A stretch of 64,000 nt of DNA from Sphagnum compactum (taxonomy: Eukaryota > Bryophyta > Sphagnopsida > Sphagnales). A program made the position numbers and the translations under genes. Location: positions 13,733,495 through 13,797,494 of the forward strand of contig OZ234502.1 in NCBI GenBank assembly GCA_965153455.1, written 5' to 3'. Of the stretch, positions 24,075 through 34,960 are shown in pieces. The notes under the pieces are model-generated. The model was given only the letters and a program-made list of their open reading frames with translations, searched no databases and was not told the origin of the DNA. How positions within the stretch are numbered: position 1 is the stretch's first letter; each line of letters opens with the position of its first letter.

Positions 24075-25694
24075 CCATCACTAGAGGAAAAAAAAGCATG
24101 TTTTGTCCCTACTTGCCATCGTTGAAAAAAAAAAAAAGTGAACCTTAAATTATCCCCCATCTATCCACCATTTTTCCATCAACACCAAGGAGAAAAAAGG
24201 TCAAGGTGATGAGAAACAAGGCTGGCAAAAATAATTAAACCCTAGTTAAACTCTATAGTTAAATTATGATCAATTTTTTTTCCTTTTTTCTCTTTTTTTT
24301 ATAGCATGGTACAAATGCACAAAAGAACACAAAGGGGCACCTTGAAACCCTCCATCCTTGTGGGCGAAGATGCCCCTAGCGGGGTGATTCCAAATCTTGA
24401 AGCTAATGCAACTAATGAACTATCCAACCATGACCATGAAGAAATCCTTCCAATAGCCCTTGATGTAATATTCTTGGAGGCCCCTCCTTCTTCAAATTGC
24501 AAGGAAGGTGTTGAATGGGTCAAAAAGGATTTGAAATGGTCTTGCAAAATTAGAGTATGCAAGGAATCATATGTTGCAAAGTGAATACTAACTCCACATA
24601 CAAAAAGGGTGCATGACCTCATTATTTAAAAGGGCAATCTTAGGTGTTGTTCAACTCGTGAAGGGGGCCCTCAACATCAAAACCATTTGGTAATGAATCC
24701 CTGCTTCCTAAGTGACGCCCAATTAATTTTACAAAGGAATGAGCAAAATGCAATTGCTCGTGCACGAACAAAAATTACATTGGAATGGGATTGCTTGGAG
24801 GAAACAGCATAAGGGCACAAGGAGGTCTTTAAATTGCCTTTGGTCAAATGTGCTTCAAAGATCATGTTGAAGATTTTTGAAATGTCTAATTGGGGTGTGG
24901 GATACATCTTTTGATATGCATTTCATGAATTGAGAAGAATGAGAAACTTGGTGACACCATCCTCTAATGCAAGTTATCCTATGTGAGGAAAGTAAACGTG
25001 GTGTGGAATGCCACCTTATGGGAGCGAGAATCCAACAAGTCCACTTGATTTGAAGAACTACAAGCAATTCTTGATTTCCATGCATAAAAGATGATTCATG
25101 GACAATATTTATTTTTAAACCTTTCCATTACTTCTTCAAGTTCAATTATTCGATCGAAATTTGAAATTATTTTTACAAAATGTGTAAATTTTAATTTAAA
25201 TTGTGTAAAACTATGAAGGACCAATTTGTGGCTAATGTAGTTTGTCTCATTATAAAACATTGCCAAATGTACCCCCACCATCAGGCAGCATGGGGGAGGA
25301 GATGGCCAAGACTTATTGCTAATTTCATGGTTTTAATGTCGATAGTCATAAAATAGTTTTTTGAACATAGATGTGCATTTTTGTAGCATTTTGAACATTT
25401 TGTACAAATTGATGTGGATTACTACATTTGACATTTTGGATTTTCCATGAATCTTTTTTGCATTTCTTAATGTAATGTTTCATAGGTCATATTAAAATAT
25501 CATTTTGAATCACCCTATTTTTTTATGCAATATTTTAATGCCTTAACCCTAATATACATGTTTAAAAGAATGAACCCATAATACCTCCATAAACACCAAA
25601 AACCCATTAATACCAAAGATGCAATACCCATTCTTTTGATTTGTTTGTCATTGGACAAATATAATGTATGCAATATTTGCATATCACTGACAAA
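24075..25694. other. minisatellite remnant, then intergenic
   Basis: 24075-24200 resumes the purine-rich repeat interrupted by the CACTA-like element. Beyond it, frames at 24299-24622 (both strands) and 24677-25085 (minus) are open for 76-107 codons but unrecognised, and overlapping frames on both strands argue against real genes. Confidence 0.4.
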
Positions 25695-25890
25695 ACACAT
25701 ACTAAATTTCTCTTTAATTGCACTAATCACATGGGGGCCCAAAGCACACATAAGATTTTTCCTCCTATTTTGCAATACCTTAAAGGCTCAAAACCCACAC
25801 TAAATTTTTCCTCTTTAGTTGCAATACCCACATGGGGCTCAAAACACACACTCAATTTTTCCTCCTCTTTTGCAATACTTGCAAAATAGT
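25695..25890. repeat. tandem repeat, unit about 50 bp
   Basis: About four copies carry ACACACT.AATTTTTCCTC followed by TTTTGCAATAC.C and an ACATGGGGCTCAAA segment. They lie near 25698, 25748, 25797 and 25849. The short open frames across it translate the repeat. Confidence 0.7.
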
Positions 25891-26048
25891 CATATAAACT
25901 TATATGCACTACACACATTCAATCTTTTTAATATGGTTGATGGGTATTGCATTTTTGAATGGGGATTCTTTTAAAAGGGCTTCAGTCAATAGACAATTTT
26001 TTTGGCAAGCCCTACATGCGAATATTGAATATCTTTTAAAATATTTAT

Positions 26049-26932
26049 GGGGTTTAGGTTTTAAAGGATTTAAGGTTTAGGCTTTAGGCTTTACAATTTG
26101 GGGTTCAAGTAGAAGGTTTAAGGTTAGGTTTTAGGTTTTAAGCTTTAGGTCTTAAACTTTAGGTTTTAGGGTTTACAATTTAAGGTTTAAGTAAAAATTT
26201 TAAGTTTACGGTTTTAATTTTATAGTTTTAGTTTTAAGGTTTTGGGTTTAGGCTTTAAGTTAGGTTTTAGGCTCTAAAAATAGGTTTTAATGTTGGGTTA
26301 TAGGTTTGAAAATTGAAATTTAGATTTTAGGGTTAGGTTTACGCTTTAAGTTTTTGAATTAGGCTTTAGGCTTTAAGGTTAAATTGTAGGTTTTATTATA
26401 TTTAAATTTTCAGGTTAAGTCTTTTGTTTTATGCTTAGGTTTAGGCTTTAAGGTTAGGCTTTAGGCTTTAAAATTAGGTTTTAATGTTAGGTTGTAAGTT
26501 TTAGGCTTAGGTTTAGGCTTTAGGGTTAGGTTTGTGGTTTAGGTTTAGGGTTAAATTTAAGCTTTAGGTTTTAAGGTTAGGCTTTAAGCTTTAAAGTTCA
26601 ATTTTAATGTTAGGTTGTAAGTTTTAAGTTTTCGGGTTAGGCTTTTAGTTTTAAGCTTTAAGGTTAAGTTTAAAGTTTTAATTTTACAATTTTGGTTTTA
26701 AAGTTTAGGCTTTAGGTTTTCGACTTAGGTTTAGATTTTAAGTTTTAGGGTTGACATTTAGGCTTGAACTTTTAGGGGGTTAAGTTTAGGTTTAAGCTTT
26801 AAAGTTAGACTTTAGGTTTTAAGCTTTAAGGTTAGGTTTTAATGTTAGCTAGTTGTAGGTTATAGGTTTTACATCTTAAGGTTTAAGTTCTATAGTTAAA
26901 CTTAGGGTGAAGTTTTAGGTTTTAAGTTTAAG
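26049..26932 (+). repeat. degenerate interstitial telomere-like repeat, about 0.9 kb
   Basis: Almost every 6-8 bases repeat a variant of TTTAGGG (GGTTTTA, GGCTTTA, AGGGTT), all with the G-rich strand on plus. No long perfect run remains. A longer phrase, TTTTAATGTT(A/G)GGTT plus GTAAGTTT-like sequence, recurs at about 26285, 26479, 26602 and 26837, so parts were amplified as blocks of 120-235 bp after the initial array formed. Just after it, GGATTA..ATAATTTAA and TTAAATTAT..TAATCC form an imperfect hairpin (26931-26989). Confidence 0.75.
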
Positions 26933-27129
26933 GATTACAAATAATTTAAAACATGTAATGATGTTTGTCTTAAATTATTCATAATCCTTAAAATTATATC
27001 TAATCATAAATTATTTAAAATTAAATTTTACATAGTAGTAACATATTTACACTAGACAATTTCAATAAGATAATAAAAAAAATCATAATCAATGGATGAC
27101 AATCTTTATCATTTATGTTTACTAGTGGT

Positions 27130-28127
27130 GCAAGGGTTAAAGACTTGAATCTTCTCAAGGAGGTGAAGGGTTCGCTTGACAAAGATGGTTCATTCCATTC
27201 CTTGCAATAAAATAATTAATCATCAAAAAGTTAGCAAAGTTATTTCTTGATCATGTTTTTTGATATCATGATCTTCCTAAATATATATTTTTGATCATGG
27301 ACCCTAGTTTGCATCCAAATTTTGGAGGCTGCTCTTTGAACTATTAGGTGTGAAAATGAAATTATCATTAGCCTTCCACGCCCAAACAGTCAATCAAGTC
27401 TTGGAATAATATTTGTGATGCACAACCAATCAACATCAAGATAATTGGTTAAACCTCTTGTCCATGGCAAAATTCACATACAACAATGCAATGCATTCAT
27501 CAACACAAAAAACACCTTTATTTGCAAATCATGGTTTGCACTTGCCAGTTTGATGTCCAAGGTGTGCATAACATCATGAATCTTACAGTGGAATATTGAA
27601 CCGTGTGGTTGGCAAACATTTGAGCACAACTTGTATCCAACCTTGAGGAGGCACAAAGATGATACAAGGATAATGCTTATGTACATCATAAGGATCAACG
27701 AAATTTCAAAGTCAAAGACCAAGTTTGGCTTTGACAACAACACATCAAAATAACTCAACCTTCAAAGAAATTGGACTACCAAAGACTTGGTCCATTCACC
27801 ATCATGAAACAAATCAACGTTGTGGCCTTCCAACTCAAGTTTCCAAATTCTATAAAGATCCATCCAGCGTTTCATGTTTTTGTGTTGGAACCTTATCATG
27901 CATCCACCATCCCAGGACCAGTTTTGGAACCACCTTCACCAATAGAAATCAATGGTGAACAAGAATATGAAGTGGAAAAGATCCTTGAATTTAAATTGTC
28001 CATTAATTGACAACTATAGTACCTTGTCCATTGAAAAGGTTATGACCTTAACAAACACATTTGGGGACCAATTAAACACCTATCAAATGCCATGGAGAAA
28101 ATAAAAGAATTTCATCAACGTTTTGTC
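27130..28127 (+). mobile_element. Ty3/gypsy chromovirus remnant: integrase and chromodomain, inactivated
   Basis: Reading through stops and frame changes, the order is: a RLTKM-VHSIPC block; a DHVF..HDLPK block; FW..LFELLGVKMKLS and an AFHAQT stretch of the integrase core; FTYNNAMHSST; AQR-YKDNAY; the module FKVKDQVWL..QHIKITQPSKKLDYQRLGPF; IHPAFHVFVLEPYH; and finally a chromodomain (YLVH-KGY .. W.P..HL.NA....EFH). Several stops replace codons that are Arg or Trp in relatives: TGA at the Arg of AQRRYK, TGA after VWL, and TGA at the Trp of HWKGY. The rest of pol, gag and the LTRs were not found. The RPSKKLDYxRLGPF style is that of fungal, vertebrate and Tcn1-like chromoviruses rather than the seed-plant CRM/Tekay/Reina types, as I know them. 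Confidence 0.88.
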
Positions 28128-29193
28128 ATAACAAACAAGAACTTGTCCCATGAATTAGTAGGTAGGTAACAAAGTTTGTAACAAATTGATGCCCACATTG
28201 CCAACCACTTTTTTGATTATACACTTTGGGAATACATAACTCCACTTTCATGGAATCTTCAAAGTTTGCATCACTTGCCTGGAGGCCTTTAAAGAGAGCC
28301 CGTGCTTTATGCACATTGTTTGAAAATTGCAAAGCTAGCCGATTATTGTGGTGTCTTAGTATAAAATCCAAGTGAATGGTCCGCTTCTCCTAAAAAATGA
28401 ATAGGGACCAATGATTTGAACCATATAAGGGGCAACCACAATATTACAAAAATTTGAACGGTTCTTGAATTTTTTCTTCCTTCACCTAGCCACCCCTCCC
28501 TTGCTTTTAGCATCACTTTTTAAACAAGAAGACTCCTATGAAATCAATAACAAGGCTTGCTCCTACTTTTCACAACATTCTCTACAAATGTATGTACAAG
28601 CATGAAATCAAACCATGTGTCAATTAATTGTGCTTGAAAGTTTGTGAGGCTTGAATGTCATTAAAAATAATTTCAATTTCCACACTTTTCAAACCCTTGA
28701 AGAATACAATATAATCAATTGTTTCCACACTCACACCTTTCTTCAACTCCATCAATAGATTGTTGGCCTTGCAAGGCGATCACATTATACTACAACGTAA
28801 AACAACTAAATGTCAAATGTGGGGGATTTTCTTAGCAAGTTACATAGCAAGTCATGGCCCATCATCATGGTCAATGAACACATCACAAATTGGTGTAGTA
28901 ACATGGCTTGGGACAATAATGGAAACATGGTAAGGCATGAATCAAGTAACATTTACATGTATAATAGGAAATGTACACAAGATGTTGTAACACATGAATA
29001 TGTAGATTATTTCAATGCATGTTACAACCCATCTTATAAGCAACCCATACATTAAATATGTAACTCATAAATTACATGCATGTGAAACAACTACTTTTTA
29101 GCAACAAGGTGTAAGTTACTTGGATTCCAAAGGAGCTACTATAACATATTTAAAATTATGTTATAGATGTAAATAAGGAATAACAAGGAGGGC
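28128..29193. other. intergenic, GTTAC-rich from about 28.9 kb
   Basis: No gene supported. From about 28.9 kb the words GTTAC/GTAAC become frequent and stay so to about 36 kb, suggesting that this is one end of a large repetitive block. Confidence 0.35.
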
Positions 29194-29652
29194 TCACCAC
29201 AAAGAAACATATAATTCTTGTTGTTTATCATCCTTCTTAAGTTGTTTGATTGATTTAGAAGACTTTGGCACCACTATCTTTGATGACTCCTTAACCTCTT
29301 TACACACATCCATGTTGGTAAAAATTGGAGGTGCTTCAATAAAGGTTGGGGTAGATACTTTGTCAATGGGGGCTATTAATACATGAACAAAAGACAAAAC
29401 TGGTACTTCAAATGGTGGTGGATTAATTGACATCTTAGTAAGGGTTGGAATAGGTACTTCAAGAAGGGGTGGATGTAAGATTGTGGTAGATGGCAAAGTT
29501 GGGATGTTATTTAGGGGTTCCATGGGCACCTTTGCATGGGAGGGAGTTGCCACTTCCAATGAGAATTGGGTCATCACTTCGACCAAGGAATGAGTGGGGG
29601 GTTCTTCAATATGGGATGTAATTGTTATAGATGACATTTCTTTTTCAAACAA
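29194..29652 (-). CDS. unrecognised 152-codon frame with Pro/Val/Thr-rich degenerate repeats
   Basis: The frame is open from Met at 29652 to 29194. Its middle (residues about 45-115) is a degenerate repeat of roughly 15-20 residues built on the pattern E-V-P-x-P-T/S-x-x-x-x-x-x-P-P (LEVPIPTLTKM, FEVPVLSFVHV, DKVSTPTFIEAPP). The C-terminal third is Lys/Ser-rich (KSSKSIKQLKKDDKQQE). There is no signal peptide, membrane segment or known domain. It lies within the repeat-rich 28.9-36.2 kb block, so it is more likely a fragment of a transposon protein than a host gene. Nothing here supports a function, and expression is unproven. Confidence 0.25.
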   Translation of the reverse strand: MFEKEMSSITITSHIEEPPTHSLVEVMTQFSLEVATPSHAKVPMEPLNNIPTLPSTTILHPPLLEVPIPTLTKMSINPPPFEVPVLSFVHVLIAPIDKVSTPTFIEAPPIFTNMDVCKEVKESSKIVVPKSSKSIKQLKKDDKQQELYVSLW

Positions 29653-29714
29653 ATATAACCCAACATGGACAGTAGTTGGTTCACCAACATGTGGAAATGA
29701 AATTTGAGTTGGGA

Positions 29715-29732
29715 GGGGGGGGGGGGGGGGGG
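29715..29732 (+). repeat. 18-base poly-G run
   Basis: GGGA is followed by eighteen uninterrupted G. Such runs can fold into G-quadruplexes and are also prone to sequencing and assembly length errors. Confidence 0.9.
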
Positions 29733-32502
29733 TACCAAGACTTGCTCTAGTTACATTGCATCAAATTGTTAACTGAGGTTTTTGGGGGGACAATTTGTAA
29801 GGTGATAATTTGACCAAAATCATGGTGAGTGGCAAAAGGTTTTCCTATTGCAAGATGTTTTAATAAGTGGCAATTTTGCAAATTTTTCAACTTGCAGCCA
29901 CCTTAACACCCCATTCAATTGGTTTGCAAACTTGAATGCCTCCTACAAAAAGATAAATTTATTGGTAAGAGCACTCATAAACTTGTGACAAAGTTTATGT
30001 ACAACATTTTCCATGTTATAGGGAACTTTTCCGTAAACAAAATGATTCTTTAAATAATTGTCCTAAAATTTGCATTAGAATTGTAGGTTAAGGATTGTGT
30101 ATGGGTAGGTGTGCAAATGGGTGGACCAATTTGCCACAGATCCAAAGTCCTTATTTACTCAAAATCCTAACCAAATTTTGGAAATTACAATTAGTTTACA
30201 TGATTCCCTCCATATTTTTTCCATCTCATTAATGTTTCATCTAGAGTTTTTCCTTCTTTAAGTAGGTAAGCAAAAATACCATAAAATAGTTCTTCCTCCA
30301 ATATGATATGGACTTATAAAAAAATGTTCCTAATTAGCCCCTTCAAAAGTCCATAAGTATATTCTTAAAAATTCAATTATTTCTTCTCTTTACCCTTAGT
30401 TTCCTTATTATGATATCTTATTAATTTCAAGTCCTTAACACACACCCCATCAATCAATGGACCATATCATAGTCTATAAAGAAATGGTAGTTAGAGGTAC
30501 AGTCCGTGAGTTTTGAGTTCAAAAGTCCATGACTTTCACGATTTAAAAAAAATTATAGAATGATTTTGTGCATCATGTAGATATTCAAGTTAAGATCTTT
30601 AAACCAAGTCCATTTTAATAAATTTCAAGATCTATAAAGCAACATGGACATTGCAATGGCAACTACAAGGAAGAATTGGCTTATGTGACACCCAAATTGG
30701 TCCACCCATTTGTGCATGCATTCACATATTTACCTATCTTGGCAATAATCCAACCAAGTCAATGTCTTCTTTTTGTATTATCCAAGTAGTGAAGGTTACA
30801 TCAAAACTACAGTTTTTTGGATCTAAATGAAATTATCGCCAACCATAAATAAACTCCTCCTTGTTTTGCAAAACAAACTCATGAACAACTCGCAATTACA
30901 CATGATGCATCCATTCTTTAAATTCCATTTGCCACTAAGTAGAAGAATACAAGCCTTCATATGCATTGATAGCTTGGGTTTGCCAACCTTCCCCAACTAA
31001 TGACCTCACCCCTCTTGCAAACAACATGGGTCCCTCCTCTTGAATCATCCAAAGAATAATTAACCATTGCCTATTGTTTAACCCTTTGTCCAACCATCTT
31101 GTTATGTCACTTTGGGTAGTTCCACGTAATGGGTGCACTAGTGGACTTGGTAACCCTTTTGAAAATACATATAATTAAGAAACCTTGCAAACCATGGAAC
31201 ATGATCAAGCATATGTGACCTCTACATGTTACACACATCGCACAAGCTTGTGGCTTTTTCTTGGTTATGCGCCCATGGAACAAGGGGGGAACAAGGCATT
31301 AGAACACATGAATTGAAATGAACATATGGCATAATGGGTGCCAACCCCATTTTTTTCCTTCAAGTTTTGGAAGATGCAATTTGTCAAACTCCTACATTCA
31401 TTCTTCAACATATTTTGCCATCTTCTCCATGTGTTGATGCACCCATTGTTGTTCAAGCTTTTTATTGTTTTGTTCAAATAGTTTGTACTTGATGTAATCA
31501 ATAAGCAAAGCGAATTCCTAATCCATAATTTTAGGTTTCATCACATGACCAATAATAACTTGCATTTTTTTCATTTGAAACTCTAATTAATGGTCCTCAC
31601 ACAAGGCAATAACTCAATTCATTAGTAACTAAACCACAATTATAGGGTGAAATTTCATTACCATCATTTTATAAAGGCAAATGGGTCCATTCATGGTTGG
31701 GGTACCAAAAAAGGAAAAAAAAACTTAAAGACTTTTCAGAGTTACTTTTTACAAATAACATTTACATGAAACAAACTTAAGTGAGAAAAATTGAATATTC
31801 CAATATAAGATAATTCATGTGTTAATGGCGATTTTTCACATTCATACATAATTGTGTATGCATATTTTGGTTTAATGCTAGAAACGCCAAAAATCCCAGA
31901 AAATCCCAAAATGAGTTTCAATGGACAACCAAACATGTTTTTAAGTCAAAATTATTTTTTGCACATGTGATATGCATCTAAAGTTAGACATTTTGAACCC
32001 ATTGAACATTAATTTTTGCAAATGGTTTTAAAAATGAATCCTTTGCCTTGCAACCCTTTCCTTCAAAATTTCAAGATTTTGAAATTTTTGCATATGATTT
32101 GGTATTTCATCAAGTTCATCCAATGAACATAAACTTTCATAAAAGGGGCATGTTTTTGTTCTACAAAAAGTTTGAAATCAATTGTATGACTTTATGCATT
32201 CCTTTTGATTCCTTTAAAAAAATGTGCAATTTTGACACTTGATATAGTTAGTTCATAGGACTCAAAATGACATTTACATAATATCCAAATTATTTTTAAA
32301 TATTTTTGTTAATTTAAGAAGACATCATTTTATCTATTGGCATACAACAATCCACTACAATATAATAATGTAAGATAAACAAAAATCCAAAGTTGTCCTT
32401 TGTAGTCCTTAAAAAGTTAGACACTCCTTTTTGGTACCCCAATCGTGAATGGACCCAAACATAAACATGGACACATGGAGTTTGATTTGAGGGAAATTGT
32501 AA
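29733..32502. other. repeat-rich intergenic, possible transposon coding remnants on minus
   Basis: Minus-strand frames at 30935-31138 and 31265-31501 are open for 67-78 codons with plausible protein-like composition, but no family is recognised and stops separate them. They may be decayed coding sequence of the same unidentified element as 29194-29652. Confidence 0.3.
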
Positions 32503-33262
32503 TCAAGTGTAACATGAATGGAAGTTAATAAAATTCCAACATAGGAACAATAAATTTTTAAAAATGACAAAGACAAAACATGGGTGGATAGACTAGGGTT
32601 GGAAACAAGGATGTTACACTAAAAGTTAAAAGCCCTATAACACGGAAAAGAATATGAAACAATTGGTGGCATGAACAAATAAGATAAGATGCACATGTTA
32701 TATGAATACTACCCAAATGTTACATGACTATAAGTTAATAGAATTTCAATATAGGAACAAAAAAAGAAAAGGGCAAAAACAAAACATGGGTGGATAGACT
32801 AGGGTTGGAAACAATAATGTCACACTAAAAGTTAAAGCCTTGTAACATGGAAAAGGATATGAAGCAGTTAGTGGCATGAACAAATAAGATAGGGTGCACA
32901 TGTTACAAGAATACTACCCAAGTGTAACACGACTATAAGTTAATAGAATTCCAATATAGGAACCAAAAAAAAAAGATAGAAACAAAACATGGGTGGATAG
33001 ACTAGGGTTGGAAACAAGAATGTCACACTAAAAGTTAAGGGCCTTGTAACATGGAAAAGGATATGAAATAGTTAGTGGCATGAACAAATAAGAGAAGATG
33101 CACATGTTGTAAGAATACTACCCAAGTGTAACATGATTGTAAATTAATAGAATTCCAATATAGAAACAAGAAAAGAAAAGGACATAAACAAAAAATGGGT
33201 GGATAAATTAAGGTTGGAAACAAGGATGTTACACTAGAAGCTAAAGGCCATGTTATGTGCCT
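32503..33262. repeat. tandem array, unit 203-206 bp, about 3.7 copies
   Basis: The anchor TGGGTGGATAGACTAGGG (variant TGGGTGGATAAATTAAGG in the last copy) starts at 32581, 32787, 32990 and 33196, giving periods of 206, 203 and 206. Each unit also carries TGTTACACTAAAAGTTAAA, GTGGCATGAACAAATAAG and GAATACTACCCAA.TGT. The copies are similar enough to be a fairly young array. No open frame spans it. Confidence 0.92.
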
Positions 33263-33574
33263 AGAACATCAACTAAATTGATCCAATATAATCAAATGTA
33301 GGTTACGATGGTATGTAAATTAAATTCACATGTTCTAAAAACATTGTTGCAAACAAATGTGTTACAAAACATGAGTCAATAGTAAGTAAATTAAGTGTAG
33401 GTTTTCAATTCTTACTTGATCCTTCATAGTCCATTGGCCAATTAATGTTGAGAAGACATCATCAACCCATTTGGCCTAACTTCCATCCGGCAAAGTGCAA
33501 ACTATTCACAAGTGCAAACGTATAAAGTACAATGACTCTTACAAGATTATATGATCAACTCATAGGTTACAAGA

Positions 33575-33826
33575 CATTAAAACATATGTTACAGCAAATT
33601 GTGATGACCATATCAACATAAATGGCCCTAGTTACAATAAGATAAGTTGGATTAGTTATAACACGATAAGTGGGACTAGTTATAACACAAGCAATCAAGT
33701 TACATCAACTAACTAATGAGGGACAATGTAGGAGGGAAAATTTTACAATGATATGAAATGTTTCATGGGAACCACATAGGATGAAACTTCATCTAGTAAA
33801 ACATGTTACAAAAAGAATTTCATAGT
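33575..33826. repeat. repeat copy interrupted by the solo LTR (partner at 34765-34960)
   Basis: This block and 34765-34960 share AGTTACATCAACTA, TTTTACAATGATATG, an ACATGGGA-like word and AGTAAAACATGT in the same order. The LTR sits at the end of the first copy. They are diverged and clearly older than the LTR insertion. Confidence 0.65.
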
Positions 33827-34645
33827 TGTCGCAACCCCACTTTGTCCAAGTGTGGGGGTGAAGCCCAACACTTGGAAAAGTTGGAGACTTGGAGTCCTCC
33901 GGGACTCCCGAATGTTCAGAGCTCGACAGCAAGGCCCAAAACACCTCGCATTGAGGTGTTCTTGGTGTCATTGGAAAGGTCTTGAAACGTAGATATCGAA
34001 ATGGCCTTGCATTGGCCATTTGGACATTTGCAGCCCAAGTTAGGGGCAAAAGAAAGGCCGAGAGTCAAACTGGCAATTTGACTCCCGACCACTAAAAGTC
34101 GGAAATCGACCCTTTTTCGACGTTGCCTGAGGGAGTGCGACATGGCGTTGGAAAGATCTCGACGGGGGCTACAACTTTGGTTCAGACCTCGTTGCGATCG
34201 GACTCCGGAATTGGGAGTTATGACCGTTCAAAATTCCGGCAGTCCCGTTGGGACAGTTTCGGGATTCCATTTCGGGAGTCCCAAGAAAATGTGCCATTTG
34301 GATGTAGCCTCCGTGGTGAGCTGCAGAGAATACTATAAGGGGGAAGGTGGTGGCTTCCCTTGAGTCCGGGCCGTGGTGAGTCAAGTAGTCCAAAGTGCCC
34401 GTGGTTTGTCCCAACACCCAAGGGTGTTCCCGAATGTGAACTAACCCATTTGTGGTTGGTCTTGGATGCAGATTCGTGCTTGATCTACTAGTCCATCTTC
34501 CTAGTCTAATCCCGGGGCTTCCAACTCGACCCTCTACCCCTTTCTAGAGTTGGAAGTCGGGAGCGTGCCCTTTGGTCCCCACTTTCCGCAACTTCACATT
34601 GGTGAACCCTCAAGTGGGTTCACCCCGGGACCAAGGAGTGCGTCA
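33827..34645. mobile_element. solo LTR of an LTR retrotransposon, 819 bp, with ATAGT target duplication
   Basis: The block begins TGTCGCAACCCC and ends GGAGTGCGTCA, so it has the canonical TG...CA termini with a short inverted end (TGTCGC/GCGTCA). The five bases immediately outside are ATAGT on both sides (33822-33826 and 34646-34650). Compared with the surrounding DNA it is strikingly rich in G+C and in CpG (for example TCGTTGCGATCGG). Near its right end are hairpins CTTCCAACTC/GAGTTGGAAG (34518-34556) and GTGAACCC/GGGTTCAC (34602-34623). No internal domain, primer-binding site or second LTR is present, which indicates LTR-LTR recombination after insertion. The short open frames within (for example 34142-34363) are not genes. 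It is probably Ty3/gypsy, but that cannot be settled from an LTR alone. Confidence 0.88.
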
Positions 34646-34764
34646 ATAGTACTTGGGCATTTTAGAAAGGAAACCCTAATGCTAAATGGAATGTTCATAC
34701 CTTGTTCAAATGACTTGTAAGTTACAAATTATGGCTCAATTGGTTTGTAGGGGCAACAAAAAAC

Positions 34765-34960
34765 ATTGTGAAATGTTGCAACAAATTGAAATTAACATAT
34801 CAAGGCTAGTGGAACTAGTTACAACACAAGCTCGATAAGTTACATCAACTATTTAATCACGTACAATGCAAGAGTTAACCTTTTACAATGATATGGATTA
34901 TTACATGGGATTCATATAAAAGGGGACTTCATAGATAGTAAAACATGTAAGAACTAGGAT
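34765..34960. repeat. second copy of the repeat flanking the solo LTR
   Basis: Partner of 33575-33826. It lacks any LTR and so approximates the empty site; its end reads GGGGACTTCATAGATAGTAAAAC. Confidence 0.6.

Noticed and set aside
24299-24622. Overlapping frames on both strands (92 and 107 codons)
   Set aside because: Neither resembles a known protein. Mutual overlap and lack of splice partners make them unsupported.
33789-34421. Several overlapping frames on both strands
   Set aside because: They lie in the solo LTR, whose higher G+C reduces stop codons.
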